Source: Planctomycetia bacterium
GTDB taxonomy: Bacteria > Planctomycetota > Phycisphaerae > Phycisphaerales > SM1A02
Assembly (NCBI GenBank): GCA_009936695.1
Contig: JAACEA010000558.1
Coordinates: forward strand, 1-7,303
Reading direction: 5' to 3'
Length of the DNA: 7,303 bases
In this document: positions 6,254 to 7,303 of the stretch, in pieces
Layout: every line of letters starts with the position of its first letter
Numbering within the stretch: position 1 is the stretch's first letter
Translations under genes and position numbers: made by a program
Notes under the pieces: model-generated
What the model was told of the DNA's origin: nothing
Database searches by the model: none
What the model saw: only the letters and a program-made list of their open reading frames with translations

Positions 6254-7001
6254 CGCCGGAAGACGGATCGGCTCGATCGAGGGTGTCCGCGATGGCGTAT
6301 CGCCCCGCGGCACGCCCGACCGCGAGCCATTTCGCGGCCCGGAGCGCACCGATCGCGAAGACGGACCGATCCATCGCTTCATGTCGGAGCACGATTCGCT
6401 CCTCGGCGCTCGCGAACACGATCTCATGTGTTCCGACCACGTCACCTTCGCGATGCGAGACGACGTCCGCGTGATCGACCGATCGACCCCCTGCCTGAAG
6501 ATCCGCAACGATGGATCGTGCGGTACCGGACGGACGATCGATCTTGTTCGAGTGATGCGTTTCGGAGATCGATACCGACCAGTCCTCCAGCGCACTCGAC
6601 ACCGCGCCGAGCGCCATTCGGAGCGTGGCGATTCCCAGGGACGTGTTTGACGCCACAAGCACGGGAATTCGCGATTCCAATGCCTTCAGGGCGGATTCGG
6701 CGGATGCATCGAGACTCGTCACGCACTCCAGAAGCGGCATTTCGTGCGCTTCCGCGATGCTGCAGGCGCGATGCACGCCTTCGACCGTCGATACGTCCAG
6801 CACCACGTCGAACTGGCGTTCGCGGGTTGTCGCCGGTTCCTCGCCCCGTCCGATCGGTCTCGTCACCTCGCATCCCTGGGATTCGGCATGACGAAGGATG
6901 GAAGAGCCGAGTCGACCTTCCGCACCCACCACGCAGAGTCGAACGGGGCGGATTCCCGCCTCGATCGACTCGCGAACGTTTTTTGTCAAGGTTCTTCCCA
7001 T
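6243..7001 (-). CDS. dapB: 4-hydroxy-tetrahydrodipicolinate reductase
   Basis: DapB reduces the dehydrated form of 4-hydroxy-tetrahydrodipicolinate with NAD(P)H, a cytoplasmic step of the diaminopimelate/lysine pathway. The 252 residues are near the family norm of about 250-270. The N-terminal Rossmann motif is GAEGRLG (26-32). The substrate site is canonical: ETHHSNKIDRPSGTA (147-161), with His149-His150 and Lys153, and Arg where many members have Ala before PSGT. The ASNTSLGI loop (117-124), the REGDVVGTHEIVF strand and the FAIGALRAAKWL helix are also present. The usual GTTG loop instead reads CVTS (93-96). The ATG at 7001 is preferred because it gives a normal short leader before the Rossmann strand. 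The longer frame up to 7298 would prepend a hydrophobic stretch that is only the complement of the lysine-rich gene. No strong ribosome site is seen. The gene is divergent from the histone-like gene and convergent with the pilin-like gene; no other lys/dap gene is nearby. Confidence 0.95.
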   Translation of the reverse strand: MGRTLTKNVRESIEAGIRPVRLCVVGAEGRLGSSILRHAESQGCEVTRPIGRGEEPATTRERQFDVVLDVSTVEGVHRACSIAEAHEMPLLECVTSLDASAESALKALESRIPVLVASNTSLGIATLRMALGAVSSALEDWSVSISETHHSNKIDRPSGTARSIVADLQAGGRSVDHADVVSHREGDVVGTHEIVFASAEERIVLRHEAMDRSVFAIGALRAAKWLAVGRAAGRYAIADTLDRADPSSGVTD

Positions 7002-7098
7002 AGTCGTCCGAAGAGGGTACAAATTTCTTGCGAGTAGTCGTCGTTGCGCCGGCCACTCTCTCCGACACTCCGACAGCGCAACTAAAGGAGCCATGTTC
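7002..7098. promoter_or_regulatory. Divergent promoter region between dapB and the histone-like gene
   Basis: These 97 bp must hold the promoters of both genes. A locally AT-richer core, GTACAAATTTCTTG (7017-7030), is the most likely melting region; TACAAA at 7018-7023 is a possible plus-strand -10, but no matching -35 is present. TAGTCGTC occurs twice (7001-7008 and 7035-7042), 34 bp apart, about three helical turns. CTCCGACA occurs twice with a 9-bp period (7060-7067 and 7069-7076). Whether these are operators or chance cannot be told from one sequence. Confidence 0.45.
7084..7090 (+). promoter_or_regulatory. Ribosome binding site deciding the start of the histone-like gene
   Basis: AAAGGAG ends two bases before an ATG at 7093 and eight bases before a second in-frame ATG at 7099. 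Normal spacing favours the second, giving the N-terminus MAKKKKKAARKK rather than MFMAKKKK. Confidence 0.85.
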
Positions 7099-7303
7099 AT
7101 GGCCAAGAAGAAGAAAAAGGCGGCCCGAAAGAAGGTCGCCAAGAAGACCACGCGTAAGAAGGCTGCCAAGAAGACCGCCAAGAAGAAGACGACCCGTAGG
7201 AAGGCCGCCAAGAAGAAGACCACTCTCAAGAAGCCGAAGAGGCGGACCAAGCTCGGACCGGCAGCACCGGTGCCGGCAGCCAGCCTCGGGCAGGCCAAAT
7301 CCC
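7099..7303 (+). CDS. Lysine-rich histone-H1-like DNA-binding protein, 3'-truncated by the window
   Basis: Sixty-eight codons are visible with no stop, so the gene continues past the window. By hand count 25 residues are Lys and 6 Arg, nearly half of the visible protein; most of the rest are Ala and Thr. The basic part is a degenerate tandem repeat: KKTTRKKAAKK (15-25), KKTTRRKAAKK (29-39), then KKTTLKKPKRR (39-49). After about residue 52 it changes to a Pro/Ala-rich, low-charge segment (LGPAAPVPAASLGQAK). This is the style of eukaryotic H1 tails and of bacterial H1-like proteins (AlgP and chlamydial Hc1/Hc2 types), which bind and compact DNA through unstructured Lys/Ala repeats. AAG is used for nearly all lysines, so the DNA itself is repetitive. 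The strong AAAGGAG site suggests high expression. A folded domain could follow outside the window. A nucleoid-associated role is inferred from composition. Confidence 0.88.
   Translation, partial: MAKKKKKAARKKVAKKTTRKKAAKKTAKKKTTRRKAAKKKTTLKKPKRRTKLGPAAPVPAASLGQAKS

Noticed and set aside
5710..6474. A 254-codon plus-strand frame overlapping the pilin-like gene and the dapB end
   Set aside because: It is Arg/Asp-rich with no motif, out of frame with a gene that has a good ribosome site and membrane segment, and it runs antisense into dapB.
6979..6984. A run of six T (A6 in the early codons of dapB) as a possible slippage or phase-variation site
   Set aside because: Six bases is short for phase variation and the dapB frame is intact; nothing else supports it.
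7002..7298. N-terminal extension of dapB up to 7298 giving a hydrophobic leader (FFLAAFLRVVFF-type)
   Set aside because: This stretch is the exact complement of the lysine AAG repeats (CTT/TTC = Leu/Phe), which have their own ribosome site on the plus strand. DapB is a soluble cytoplasmic enzyme that starts near its Rossmann motif.
1..7303. Search for tRNA, rRNA, CRISPR repeats, insertion-sequence ends or a defence-type gene cluster
   Set aside because: No tRNA cloverleaf motifs, regularly spaced repeats, terminal inverted repeats, transposase or known defence domains were seen by eye on either strand.

Overview
The window is GC-rich, densely coding bacterial DNA. High GC, ATC/CTC-type codon use, Sec and lipoprotein signals, a tandem amidohydrolase pair, a lone degenerate M16 peptidase homologue, a pilin-like protein with a WWFNP motif and a lysine-rich histone-H1-like protein together suggest a planctomycete, perhaps of the Phycisphaerae. 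That placement is inference from gene style; there is no rRNA or other marker here.

Layout. (1) 1-3434, plus strand: two translationally coupled amidohydrolase-superfamily genes. The first has a complete metal site and its 5' end lies outside the window. The second keeps the fold and a signal peptide but has lost every metal ligand I can align. (2) 3444-5583, minus strand, convergent with the first block: a degenerate M16 (insulinase/processing-peptidase) homologue, then an unrecognised 106-residue protein, then a small lipoprotein. These probably form one operon, possibly with an internal promoter. (3) 5584-5809: a 226-bp divergent intergenic region. (4) 5810-6253, plus strand: a small membrane-anchored, pilin-like protein. 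(5) 6243-7001, minus strand: dapB (lysine/diaminopimelate synthesis), overlapping the previous gene tail to tail by 11 bp. (6) 7002-7098: a divergent promoter region. (7) 7099 to the window end, plus strand: a lysine-rich histone-H1-like protein, cut by the window edge.

The genes do not form one obvious pathway. The first two blocks look like cell-envelope or secreted functions, and both contain a metallohydrolase-fold protein whose metal site has decayed: amidohydrolase 2, beside an intact paralogue, and the M16 protein, with no active partner visible. DapB and the histone-like protein are housekeeping or chromosome-associated. I see no defence system, mobile element, CRISPR array, tRNA or rRNA. 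The most unusual sequence-wide signal is a large excess of GATC, visible in several reading frames and in non-coding DNA, with Asp codon choice (GAT versus GAC) depending strongly on whether the next base is C.
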